Assembly (NCBI RefSeq): GCF_018070565.1
Contig: NZ_JAGPXL010000031.1
Coordinates: 24,286-88,285, forward strand
Origin: Streptomyces sp. B93
Lineage (GTDB): Bacteria > Actinomycetota > Actinomycetes > Streptomycetales > Streptomycetaceae
Length of the DNA stretch: 64,000 nucleotides
Direction of reading: 5' to 3'
The first letter of the stretch is position 1. Each line of letters starts with the position of its first letter. Of the stretch, positions 18,294 to 26,346 are shown piece by piece. A program made the translations under genes and the position numbers. The notes beneath the pieces were generated by a model. That model saw only the letters and a program-made list of their open reading frames with translations. It was not told the origin of the DNA and did not search any database.

Positions 18294-18782
18294 CCGGTTC
18301 AGATAGGTCGCCGTCAGGGGGTTCATGGTCTCGCCGTGCACCTCGAGGGCCGCCCAGGTGGAGCGCTCGGCGCGGCGGACGACCGTGCAGGCCTGGTGCA
18401 GCAGGGCCGCGCCGGGGGTGCCGCCGGGGAGGATGAAGGAGCGCAGCTTCTCCAGCCGCTCGTTGAACCGGTCGCAGTCGGCCTCCAGCCGGTCCACGTA
18501 GAACTGCTCGACCCGCAGCGGCGGGTACTCGGGGTTCTCCACCACCGGCGTCGACAGGTCGGCGCCCACGTCGAACAGGTCGTTCTGCACCCGGGTGAGC
18601 ACCTTGACGACCTCCTCGCCGAGGCCGCCCAGGGCGATCGCCGTGCCGATCACCGCGTTCGCCTCGTTGGCGTCGGCGTACGCGGCGATCCTGAGGTCCG
18701 TCTTGGGGACCCGGCTCATGTCCCCGAGGGCGGTGGTGCCCTTGTCCCCGGTCCGCGTGTAGATGCGCGTCAGATTGACCAT
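18210..18782 (-). CDS. pduO: PduO-type ATP:cob(I)alamin adenosyltransferase
   Basis: This enzyme transfers the adenosyl group of ATP to cob(I)alamin to give adenosylcobalamin. The 190-residue product has the N-terminal YTRTGDKGTTALGDMSRVPK ATP-binding motif, DLFDVGADLS and the late VVRRAERSTWAAL helix with the family's conserved Arg and Glu. The ATG at 18782 is clear. Its product would supply the B12-dependent isobutyryl-CoA mutase encoded at 48.9 kb. Its last 84 bases are overlapped antisense by the preceding membrane protein frame. Confidence 0.92.
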   Translation of the reverse strand: MVNLTRIYTRTGDKGTTALGDMSRVPKTDLRIAAYADANEANAVIGTAIALGGLGEEVVKVLTRVQNDLFDVGADLSTPVVENPEYPPLRVEQFYVDRLEADCDRFNERLEKLRSFILPGGTPGAALLHQACTVVRRAERSTWAALEVHGETMNPLTATYLNRLSDLLFILARTANLGVGDVLWVPGGER

Positions 18783-18896
18783 GCGGCCAGCGTAGTGACG
18801 TACGGAGTGCGCGGCTCAACTAGGCCGTACGGAGCGTCCCGAGACCCCTGCCGGTGTGATGTCCGTCATGTGAGACGTGACGCGTATTACTTAGCG

Positions 18897-18925
18897 GTCA
18901 CAGGGCCGCTCACTCCCGCTAGTGT
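18897..18925 (+). promoter_or_regulatory. Probable promoter of the hydroxybutyryl-CoA dehydrogenase gene
   Basis: GTCACA (18897-18902), 17 bp, then TAGTGT (18920-18925) gives a plausible housekeeping-type promoter 44 bp before the GTG start. The -35 match is 4 of 6, so confidence is moderate. Confidence 0.45.
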
Positions 18926-18969
18926 CCGCGTGAGAGCACAACGACAGCGCGTATCAGGGGAGTCGCACA

Positions 18970-19818
18970 GTGGCAGGGAAGCTCGCCGTCATCGGGGCCG
19001 GTCTCATGGGTTCCGGCATCGCCCAGGTCTCCGCCCAGGCGGGCTGGGACGTCGTCCTGCGCGATGTGACCGACGAGGCGCTGAAGCGGGGCACCGACGG
19101 CATCAAGGCCTCCTACGACAAGTTCGTGGCCAAGGGCCGGATGGAGGCGCACGACGCCGACGCCGCCCTCGCCCGGATCACCACGACCACCGATCTGGAC
19201 GCGGCCGCCGACGCCGACATCGTCGTCGAGGCCGTCTTCGAGAAGCTGGAGGTCAAGCACGAGATCTTCCGCACCCTCGACAAGATCACGCGCCCGGAGG
19301 CCGTCCTCGCCTCCAACACCTCCGCCATCCCGATCACCAAGATCGCGGCCGTGACGGAGCACCCGGAGCGCGTCGTCGGCGCCCACTTCTTCTCACCGGT
19401 GCCGATGATGCAGCTGTGCGAGCTGGTGCGCGGCTACAAGACCAGCGACGAGACCCTCGCCACCGCGCGGCAGTTCGCCGAGTCGGTCGGCAAGACCTGC
19501 ATCGTCGTCAACCGCGACGTCGCGGGGTTCGTCACCACCCGGCTGATCTCGGCGCTCGTCGTCGAGGCGGCCAAGCTGTACGAGTCGGGCGTCGCCACCG
19601 CCGAGGACATCGACCTCGCCTGCAAGCTGGGCTTCGGTCACGCGATGGGCCCGCTGGCCACCGCCGACCTCACCGGCGTCGACATCCTGCTGCACGCCAC
19701 GAGCAACATCTACACCGAGAGCCAGGACGAGAAGTTCGCTCCGCCGGAGCTGATGCGCCGGATGGTTGACGCCGGTGACATCGGGCGCAAGAGCGGGCAG
19801 GGCTTCTACAAGCACTGA
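18970..19818 (+). CDS. 3-hydroxybutyryl-CoA dehydrogenase
   Basis: This NAD(P)-dependent enzyme interconverts acetoacetyl-CoA and 3-hydroxybutyryl-CoA. The 282-residue product has an N-terminal Rossmann motif VIGAGLMGSGIAQ, the SNTSAIPITKIA and HFFSPVPMMQLCELV segments (the latter with the active-site His), a conserved GFVTTRL, and the C-terminal helical domain ending KSGQGFYKH. A GTG start follows AGGGGAG. It fits the acyl-CoA theme of this window (thiolase, epimerase, mutase). Whether it serves butyryl-CoA supply or degradation is not decided by sequence. Confidence 0.92.
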   Translation: MAGKLAVIGAGLMGSGIAQVSAQAGWDVVLRDVTDEALKRGTDGIKASYDKFVAKGRMEAHDADAALARITTTTDLDAAADADIVVEAVFEKLEVKHEIFRTLDKITRPEAVLASNTSAIPITKIAAVTEHPERVVGAHFFSPVPMMQLCELVRGYKTSDETLATARQFAESVGKTCIVVNRDVAGFVTTRLISALVVEAAKLYESGVATAEDIDLACKLGFGHAMGPLATADLTGVDILLHATSNIYTESQDEKFAPPELMRRMVDAGDIGRKSGQGFYKH

Positions 19819-19879
19819 CACCGCACTCGGCCTCCGGAGTATCACACCCCGGGGTGAATTCGGTATCGGTTCGCTTACA

Positions 19880-19935
19880 GACGGCAACCTCTGGGGGCGC
19901 ACGGCCGTCAGAGGTTGCAACACCTGGTTGCCGTC
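19880..19935 (+). promoter_or_regulatory. Alternative hairpins upstream of the STAS gene
   Basis: Two perfect 10-bp pairings share one 5' strand. GCAACCTCTG (19884-19893) pairs with CAGAGGTTGC (19909-19918), and GACGGCAACC (19880-19889) pairs with GGTTGCCGTC (19926-19935). They are mutually exclusive and lie 120 bp before the STAS start and 62 bp after the preceding stop. This could be an attenuator, a protein-binding site or a terminator with a chance partner. Confidence 0.5.
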
Positions 19936-20055
19936 CCCGGACGCAAGACCCGCTTGCAGATCTGTCGCACCACCCGTTGCACGGCCGCACACAGTACCGG
20001 GACGCACCACCAGACATCACGACGCGGAGCACGAGACGCACGCACGGGAGCGCAT

Positions 20056-20379
20056 ATGCACATCAGGGGCGACCACGCCGAGCTGGTCGTCGGGGGCCGC
20101 CTCGACGTCCGCAGCGCGGCGGACGCCCGTGCGGTCCTGCACTCGGCCGTCGACGACGGAGTCGGCGACCTGGTGCTCGACCTGTCCGAACTGGACTCCT
20201 GGGACGCCACCGGACTCGGGGTGATCATGGGGGCCCACCGAAGAGCCGGCCGCTGCGGCCGTCGGCTGGTGCTGCGCGACGTGCCACCCCAGATGCAGCG
20301 CCTGCTGGTGGCCACCCGATTGCACCGCATCCTCGCCATCGAGGGCGGCATCGGCCTGGAGTCGCTGCCCCGGGTGTGA
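20056..20379 (+). CDS. STAS-domain anti-sigma factor antagonist-like protein
   Basis: The 107-residue product is a single STAS domain related to SpoIIAA/RsbV/BldG. Such proteins bind anti-sigma kinases when unphosphorylated. The conserved phospho-loop normally reads D-S-[ST]-G-L-G; here it is DATGLG (residues 50-55), with Ala51 where BldG has its phosphorylated Ser, and Thr52 next to it. The ATG at 20056 follows GGGAG; a longer frame upstream has no homology. It is followed by a STAND-like ATPase gene. The partner kinase and sigma factor are not in this window. Confidence 0.85.
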   Translation: MHIRGDHAELVVGGRLDVRSAADARAVLHSAVDDGVGDLVLDLSELDSWDATGLGVIMGAHRRAGRCGRRLVLRDVPPQMQRLLVATRLHRILAIEGGIGLESLPRV

Positions 20380-20633
20380 CCCGCGGTCCGGCCGCGACGG
20401 TGGCCATCCGCACGACGCGCACAATCCTCACGAGACCGTGACCTCTCGGACGGCTCGGTACCCCGGGCTGTCGTAGATACTGAGCGAAGGTTTACGGTTC
20501 GTCTGCCCGCCGCCCGGAACCCCACAGACCGACACCCCTTCGAGCGGGCACCGGACCAGCAGCGACAGCGCAGTGTGCGGCGAGGCCGGGAGGGGCTGGA
20601 CGAGCACACGACGCTTTGGGGGGCTTGAAACCC

Positions 20634-23195
20634 ATGGACCCGAACACCCGGGGGCCCGAGGACCACGGCCAGGACGGTCGCGGCACCTCCCAGTCGAGTG
20701 AATTCGACACCGGGGGAGGCCACGCACCGCGCCAGCGCCCGCCCAGGGACCCCCTCGCCACCGACTTCGCCCAGCACGCGCCCGCGCTCGCCCGCACCGT
20801 GCGACTCGTCACCGGCGAACTCCTGCTCACCGTCAACCCCGTCGACGGCAGTGAGATCGAACCCTGCCCGCCGACGGAACGCCCCGAGCGCCCGCGGAAA
20901 CTGACCGCCGCCCAGCGCGCCGAGGCCGACCGCGCCGCCCGCCCACCGGGCCCCGCCGGACCCGCCCGGCCCGGACTGCCGCTCCTCGGCCGCCAGGACG
21001 AACGCGAGCAGCTCGTACGTCTCCTCGCCCGCGGTCGCTCCGTGCGCCTCACCGGCCCCGCGGGCTCCGGCCGCAGCCGTCTGCTCGACCTCGTCGCCGA
21101 CGACTGCGCCGACCTCGCGCCCGACGGCGTGGTCCGCCTGTCCGGCTTCCACCGCACCACCGCCGACCTGCTGCACGACCTCTTCTACGCCGTCCACGAC
21201 GCCCCGCACCACCGCCCCGAACCGGACGAACTGCTCGCACTGGTCCGGGAGATCGGCGCCGTCGTGGTCGTGGACGACCTGGAGGCCGGGGGCACCGCCC
21301 TCGACGAACTCCTCGACGCCACCCCCGAGTGCGCGTTCCTGTTCGCCGCCACCCCCGACGTGCCCGCGCCCTCCGCGGACGCCGACATCGAGGAGGTCAC
21401 GCTCCCCGGCCTCGACCGTGCGGGCGGCCTGGAACTCCTCGAACTGGCCGTCGGCCGCCCCCTCACCGAGGAGGAGGCCAACTGGGCGGGCGACCTCTGG
21501 TTCGAGTCCGAGGGCCTGCCGCTGCGCTTCGTCCAGGCCGGAGCCCTGCTGCGGCAGCTCGACCGGCTGCGCGCCGGGGCCGACGCCATCGACGAGTTCG
21601 GCGTCTTCGAGGACGCCCCGCCGGTCGACGCGCCGGTCGACGGTTCCTCGGTCAGCGCCCCCACCGGCGCCGACGACATCCCGCTGCCGTCGCTCGCCGA
21701 GGGCGCCGCCCCCGCCGAACTGCTCGCCTCCCGGCTCAGCGGATCGGCCCGCGACACCCTGCGGTTCGCCGTCGCCCTCGGCGGCGAGGTCCCGCACCAG
21801 GCCCATCTGCCCGCCCTCGTCGGCGACACCCACGCGGACGCCGCGCTCGGCGAGCTGCTCGACTGCGCGCTGGTCTCCCCGGTCGGCCCCCGCTACCGGC
21901 TCGCCGCCGGGGTGCGCACCCAGCTGGAGGCCGCCGGGTACGCCGACGACATCGAGGACCGGGCCCGCACCGCCGCCCAGCACTACGGCTGGTGGGCCGG
22001 ACACCCCTCGGTCACCCCGGAGCGGGTGTGTGCCGAGGCGGACGCCGTGCTCGCCGCGCTCGCCGTCCTCGTACCGGTCACCACGCCCCCCGCCGAGGAC
22101 GAGGAGAGCACCACCGTCCAGCTGGCCCGCGCCGCCGCGCCCGCGTTCGCCGCCGGGCTGCACTGGACCGCCTGGGAGCGGGCGCTGCGGTCCGGCGCCG
22201 AGGCCTCCCGGCTCGCCGGCCAGGTCGCCGAACAGGCCTACTTCCACCATGAGCTGGGCGTCCTCGCGCTGTGCGAGGGGCGCCTGGAACGGGCCCGCGC
22301 CGAACTGGAGGCCGCCATCGGCCTGCGCGGCGCGCTCTCCGACAAACGCGGCACCGTCTCCGGCCGCCGAGCCCTCGCCCTGGTCACCGACCGGTCCGGC
22401 CTGCCCCCGGCCCTCGGGCCCGCGGGGGAGGAGGTGCCCGCGGCGCCGCACGAGGAGTCCGCGCCGCCGCCCGCCGCGCTCGGGGCCTTCCCGCCGCTGA
22501 AGCGGCCCGCCGACACCGGCACCCTGGTGACCCGTCAGTCCGCCGCGGACCCCGGCCCCGACCGGCACTCCCGGGGCGGCCTGCGCGGCCTCGCCAAGCG
22601 CAACCTCGTCGCCGCGGGCGCGGGCGCCCTGCTGGCCGCCGTGCTCGGCACGGTGGTCACGCTCGGCGCCACCTCGAGCAACGACGCCGACAACCCCTCC
22701 GACCAGGTCGGCGGCGGCCCGTCCGCCAGCCAGGGCACCGACGACGGCAGCCTCGGCGCCGAGGAGGCCGGGCAGGACACCGACAGCGACACCGGTACGG
22801 CGACCAGCCGGGCCTCCGAACCGGGCCCCGACGGCACGCCCGGTACCTCCGACGACCCGGCCCCGACGCACTCCGGCGGCACGACGCCGACCGAGCCGTC
22901 CGACGCCCCGAGCGGCACCCAGGGCACGGGTACGGGGCGTCCGTCGGACTCGCCCACGAAGTCGCCGTCGAAGCCGCCGTCGACCTCGACCAAGCCGCCC
23001 ACCACGCCGACCACGCCGCCGACGGAGACCGAGGAGCCGACGACCCCTCCGCCCGACCCTGAGCCGTCCGACTCGGAGACGCCGCCGGAGACGCCGATCA
23101 CCTCCGACTCGGCCAGCGGTCCGGTGGAGACGACGGCGAGCGCCTCGGAGGACGGCGAGGCGGGTGCGCCGGACACCGAGGAGCCGGTGATGTGA
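20634..23195 (+). CDS. Membrane-anchored STAND-like ATPase with Ser/Thr/Pro-rich outer tail
   Basis: The 853-residue product has a disordered N-terminus (1-110), an NTPase core starting LPLLGRQDEREQL (about 115), a P-loop GPAGSGRS (141-148) with Arg147 in place of the usual Lys, and a hydrophobic Walker B strand GAVVVVDDLE. Ala/Arg/Glu-rich helical repeats follow (TPR-like, about 440-600). A transmembrane helix lies at about 654-677. The last 170 residues are Asp/Ser/Thr/Pro-rich (TKPPTTPTTPPTET) and probably extracytoplasmic. It appears to be a cytoplasmic switch ATPase tied to the envelope. Function is unknown. The ATG at 20634 is preferred over a TTG at 20616. Confidence 0.75.
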   Translation: MDPNTRGPEDHGQDGRGTSQSSEFDTGGGHAPRQRPPRDPLATDFAQHAPALARTVRLVTGELLLTVNPVDGSEIEPCPPTERPERPRKLTAAQRAEADRAARPPGPAGPARPGLPLLGRQDEREQLVRLLARGRSVRLTGPAGSGRSRLLDLVADDCADLAPDGVVRLSGFHRTTADLLHDLFYAVHDAPHHRPEPDELLALVREIGAVVVVDDLEAGGTALDELLDATPECAFLFAATPDVPAPSADADIEEVTLPGLDRAGGLELLELAVGRPLTEEEANWAGDLWFESEGLPLRFVQAGALLRQLDRLRAGADAIDEFGVFEDAPPVDAPVDGSSVSAPTGADDIPLPSLAEGAAPAELLASRLSGSARDTLRFAVALGGEVPHQAHLPALVGDTHADAALGELLDCALVSPVGPRYRLAAGVRTQLEAAGYADDIEDRARTAAQHYGWWAGHPSVTPERVCAEADAVLAALAVLVPVTTPPAEDEESTTVQLARAAAPAFAAGLHWTAWERALRSGAEASRLAGQVAEQAYFHHELGVLALCEGRLERARAELEAAIGLRGALSDKRGTVSGRRALALVTDRSGLPPALGPAGEEVPAAPHEESAPPPAALGAFPPLKRPADTGTLVTRQSAADPGPDRHSRGGLRGLAKRNLVAAGAGALLAAVLGTVVTLGATSSNDADNPSDQVGGGPSASQGTDDGSLGAEEAGQDTDSDTGTATSRASEPGPDGTPGTSDDPAPTHSGGTTPTEPSDAPSGTQGTGTGRPSDSPTKSPSKPPSTSTKPPTTPTTPPTETEEPTTPPPDPEPSDSETPPETPITSDSASGPVETTASASEDGEAGAPDTEEPVM

Positions 23196-23199
23196 CGCG

Positions 23200-23234
23200 A
23201 AGGAGGCTCCGCCCGGCCAGGGCGGAGCCTCCTT
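23200..23234. terminator. Bidirectional terminator between the ATPase gene and nucS
   Basis: A perfect 15-bp stem (23200-23214 with 23220-23234, loop GGCCA) begins with AA and ends with TT. It lies 4 bp after one stop and 24 bp from the other, and so serves both convergent genes. Confidence 0.85.
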
Positions 23235-23258
23235 GTGTCCTCCCCGTGTCCTCCCGCG

Positions 23259-23930
23259 TCAGAACAGCCGCAGCTTGTCGTCCTCGATGCCGCGCAGGGC
23301 GTCGTAGTCCAGGACCTGGCAGCCGATGCCGCGGTCGGTGGCGAGGACGCGCGCCTGGGGCTTGATCTCCTGGGCGGCGAAGATGCCGCGGACCGGCGCG
23401 AGGTGCGGGTCGCGGTTCAACAGCTCCAGGTAGCGGGTGAGTTGCTCCACCCCGTCGATCTCGCCGCGCCGCTTGATCTCCACCGCGACGGTCTGCCCGT
23501 CGGCGTCCCGGCACAGGATGTCGACGGGTCCGATGGCGGTCATGTACTCGCGCCGGATGAGGGTGTAGCCGTCGCCGAGGGTCTCGATGCGGTCGGCGAG
23601 CAGTTCCTGGAGGTGGGCTTCGACGCCGTCCTTGATCAGGCCAGGATCCACGCCGAGTTCGTGCGAGGAGTCGTGCAGGACCTCGTCCATGGTGATGATG
23701 AGCTTCTCGCCCGCCTTGTTGACGACGGTCCAGACGCCTTCCTCGTCGCCGGTCCCCTCCTTCAGGGTGCAGGGCGGCGACATCCAGTTGAGGGGCTTGT
23801 AGGCCCGGTCGTCCGCGTGGATCGAGACGCTGCCGTCCGCCTTGACCAGGATCAGACGGGGCGCCGAGGGAAGATGGGCGGTGAGTCGTCCGGCGTAGTC
23901 GACGGAGCATCGGGCAATGACGAGACGCAT
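23259..23930 (-). CDS. nucS: NucS/EndoMS mismatch-specific endonuclease
   Basis: NucS cuts both strands at mismatches and is the core of the MutS/MutL-independent repair system of actinobacteria and some archaea. The 223-residue product has the N-terminal dimerisation and DNA-binding domain beginning MRLVIARCSVDYAGRL and a RecB-like nuclease core with Asp137, Glu151 and Lys153 in VDILCRD ... VAVEIKRRG. The C-terminus ends GIEDDKLRLF, resembling the beta-clamp-binding tail of the family. The ATG at 23930 gives the conserved start. It is monocistronic, facing the STAND-like gene. Confidence 0.93.
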   Translation of the reverse strand: MRLVIARCSVDYAGRLTAHLPSAPRLILVKADGSVSIHADDRAYKPLNWMSPPCTLKEGTGDEEGVWTVVNKAGEKLIITMDEVLHDSSHELGVDPGLIKDGVEAHLQELLADRIETLGDGYTLIRREYMTAIGPVDILCRDADGQTVAVEIKRRGEIDGVEQLTRYLELLNRDPHLAPVRGIFAAQEIKPQARVLATDRGIGCQVLDYDALRGIEDDKLRLF

Positions 23931-24229
23931 GGTCGGCAACGCTACTCGACGCCCCCCGGCGCACGCGATTCGCCTGCCTCCCGCCCGCCTCCGCCAACCC
24001 GTGGGCGCGCACCGGACGCCCCAGTTCTCCCGGAACACTCCTGTTCGTTCGTGGCCGATTGTGCGCCTACTGACAGCTGTCTGTGTGCGCATTCTCCTGG
24101 TGCCGCCTCCGGCAGTTGCCTACCGTATTAAACGGGAGGTCGCGATGTGTGTACTGAGCGTGTCCAAGGTCGCGGTCTCCCATACCTGTCCGGCAACCCC
24201 TGCCGTTTGGGGGTGCGAGAGGAGAACCC

Positions 24230-24622
24230 ATGTCGCTCGACGTCTCACCGGCCCTACTCGAACAGGCCGAGCGAGGCGAGGTCGACGAAGCTGACTTCGT
24301 CGACTGCGTCCGGACCTCCCTGCCTTACGCATGGGAGATGATCAGCTCCCTGGTGGCCCAGCTGAAGGTGGACGGCGGAGAGTTCGCCGACAACCAGACG
24401 CCCCCGCCGGACGAGCAGGCGCGCGGCCAGTTGCTGCGCGCGCTCGCGAGTGACGCCATCCGTGGCGCGCTCCAGCGGCACTTCGGTGTGCGGCTGGCCT
24501 TCCAGAACTGCCACCGGGTGGCGGTGTTCCCGCTGGACGCCTCGGCGGACGACAGGCTGGCCCGCTTCACGTCGGTCCGCGGACAGCTGCTGAACCAGTC
24601 TCCGGAACTGCGGGACTGCTGA
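24230..24622 (+). CDS. Conserved Streptomyces protein of unknown function (SCO5389-like)
   Basis: The 130-residue acidic, mostly helical protein begins SLDVSPALLEQAERGEVDEADFVDCVRTSLPYAW and ends with a conserved-looking NCHRVAVFPLDASADDRLARFTS. No signal peptide, membrane segment or catalytic motif is visible. From memory it corresponds to a protein conserved at this locus in streptomycetes. GAGAGGAG lies before the ATG. Function unknown. A short upstream frame with its own good ribosome-binding site overlaps its 5' end. Confidence 0.75.
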   Translation: MSLDVSPALLEQAERGEVDEADFVDCVRTSLPYAWEMISSLVAQLKVDGGEFADNQTPPPDEQARGQLLRALASDAIRGALQRHFGVRLAFQNCHRVAVFPLDASADDRLARFTSVRGQLLNQSPELRDC

Positions 24623-24636
24623 CGCGGTGAGCCGCC

Positions 24637-24687
24637 GGCTTGCCGCTCCGTACGCGGGAGGTGCAGTCAGTACCGGAGCGGCAAGCC
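24637..24687. terminator. Bidirectional terminator
   Basis: The left arm 24637-24653 and the right arm 24670-24687 pair over 17 bp with one bulged base, around a 16-nt loop. It sits between two convergent genes, 15 bp after the first stop. Confidence 0.8.
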
Positions 24688-24743
24688 CGCCGCGGCTTCG
24701 CCCCGCCTGCGGCGAGGGGCCACACGCTCACCTCGCCGCACGC

Positions 24744-25772
24744 TCACCGCAGTTGCGGCAGCACCTCGGCCCCCAGCCGTCGTACGTTCTCCTCGGTTGC
24801 CGCCAGGTCGCCGGAGCCCTCCACCAGCAGGGCGAAGCGGGAGATCCCGGTGCGCTCGCTGGAGGCCGCCAGCCGGTCGACGCACAGCCGTGGGGTGCCC
24901 ACCGGGTGCAGGCCGCAGAGCAGTTCGGTGTAGGCCAGCGGATCGCGCATCCGGCGCTCCCGGCCGTCGACCGTCACATGGGCCTCAAGCCCCTGTTTCA
25001 GCCAGCCCGGCAGCGCCTTCGTCAGGGTCTCCACCGCGTCGGTGCGCCGGTCCGCGATCTGGCAGACCCCGGCCGAGACATGGCCGGCATGGGCGATCTC
25101 GTCCGGCGGTCGGCCGACGGCGCGCGCGTGCTGCCGCCACAGGGCGACCATCTCGGCCTTCTCCTCGTCGCCCACGTGCATCCCGAGCAGCATGGGCAGT
25201 CCGCGCTCGGCGGCCAGCCGCACGCTCGCCGGGGAGGTGCAGGCGACGAGCACCTCGGGGCCCTCGGTGGCCGTCAGGGACTCCGACGGCCGCGGTACGA
25301 CGGGCACGGAGCGGAAGCGGAAGTGCTCACCGGTGGCCTCGACGGTGGGTTCGCGCAGCCAGCGCACCAGCAGATCGAGTGATTCCGGGAACCCCTTCTC
25401 GTAGGCCTCGAGACCGGTTCCGAACACCTCCAGGTCCACCCACGGCCCGCCCCGTCCGACGCCCAGCGAGAGGCGCCCGCCGGACGTCATGTGCAGCAGC
25501 GCGGCCTGCTCGCCGAGTGCCACGGGGTGCTGGGTGGACAGCACGCTGACCGCCGTACCGACCCGGATCCGCTCGGTGCGGCCGAGCAGCAGCCCGGCCA
25601 GGGTGATCGCCGACGGACAGCTGCCGTACGGCACGAAATGGTGCTCGGCCAGCCAGACCGAGTCGAGCCCCGCTTCCTCGGCCACCTCGGCGGAGCGGAC
25701 CGCGCGGTGCAGCGCCTCCCCCTGGCCCTGACCCGGGAACCGGGCCGCCAACACGAAACTTCCTACGCGCAT
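24744..25772 (-). CDS. LLM-class flavin-dependent oxidoreductase
   Basis: This is a bacterial luciferase-like monooxygenase of 342 residues, probably dependent on reduced FMN or F420. Motifs are AEEAGLDSVWLAEHHF near 30-45, RIRVGTAVSVLSTQHPVALGEQAALLHMTSGGRL, and GVGRGGPW. These are the usual TIM-barrel features of the MsnO8-like subgroup. The ATG at 25772 follows GGAAG and gives the expected N-terminus MRVGSFVLAARFPGQ. It is monocistronic. The substrate cannot be predicted. Confidence 0.85.
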   Translation of the reverse strand: MRVGSFVLAARFPGQGQGEALHRAVRSAEVAEEAGLDSVWLAEHHFVPYGSCPSAITLAGLLLGRTERIRVGTAVSVLSTQHPVALGEQAALLHMTSGGRLSLGVGRGGPWVDLEVFGTGLEAYEKGFPESLDLLVRWLREPTVEATGEHFRFRSVPVVPRPSESLTATEGPEVLVACTSPASVRLAAERGLPMLLGMHVGDEEKAEMVALWRQHARAVGRPPDEIAHAGHVSAGVCQIADRRTDAVETLTKALPGWLKQGLEAHVTVDGRERRMRDPLAYTELLCGLHPVGTPRLCVDRLAASSERTGISRFALLVEGSGDLAATEENVRRLGAEVLPQLR

Positions 25773-26004
25773 CGCACTTCCTGCTTCCTTGGCTCCGACA
25801 CGGAGCTCCCCCACTCGGCATAACCGTCTGACACGTGCCGAGGACACGGCTTGGCGAAGGGATTTGCGGATTGTCTGCCAAATGTGCGGTGCGGTACGGG
25901 GCTTCGACGGGGGAAATGCGAGGATCACGGCGTCCGCGTACCCGTGCCGGGCCCGCGTAGGCTTGATGTGGCCCCGTTACCTGTATAGCTCCGTGAGGTG
26001 TCCC

Positions 26005-26337
26005 GTGTCCCCGCGTCGCAATCGACCCAAGGGCTCCGGTGCCGCCGGCCCCAGCGCCGAGGACGACCGCCCGGGCCGCTACGGCGGCTGGCAGTCCACG
26101 GAGCGCTGGCAGGGCGAGGAGTGGAGCGTGCGGCACGTGGCGGGGGCGAGCGCGGCGGGCAAGACGTACCGCTGCCCCGGCTGCGACCAGCTGATCCCCT
26201 CCGCCGTGCCGCACGTGGTGGCCTGGCCGGAGCACGCGGGCGTCGACGACCGCCGGCACTGGCACAAGGCCTGCTGGAACGCACGGGACCGCCGCACCAC
26301 ATCGGTACGACGGTCCCGCAACGCGCCGAGGTTCTGA
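26005..26337 (+). CDS. Small basic protein with a possible zinc site
   Basis: The 110-residue product has a basic disordered N-terminus (SPRRNRPKGSG) and a core with CPGCDQLIP, two later His in HVVAWPEH and HWHKACW, and a third Cys. The Cys-x2-Cys ... His-x3-Cys arrangement suggests one zinc site, as in HNH-like or zinc-ribbon folds. No catalytic HNH signature is complete. The GTG at 26005 is preferred; the frame is open to 25789 but that part looks non-coding. Its stop is 9 bp from a convergent ABC permease gene. Confidence 0.65.
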   Translation: MSPRRNRPKGSGAAGPSAEDDRPGRYGGWQSTERWQGEEWSVRHVAGASAAGKTYRCPGCDQLIPSAVPHVVAWPEHAGVDDRRHWHKACWNARDRRTTSVRRSRNAPRF

Positions 26338-26346
26338 GCCCGTTCG

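Noticed and set aside
19850..19861. Perfect 12-bp palindrome CACCCCGGGGTG
   Set aside because: There is no loop for a hairpin, and such GC palindromes are common by chance at this base composition. Kept only as context for the nearby hairpins.
19908..22871. 987-residue minus-strand frame opposite the STAND-like ATPase gene
   Set aside because: It is Gly/Ala/Arg-rich, has no homology, and overlaps a better-supported gene.
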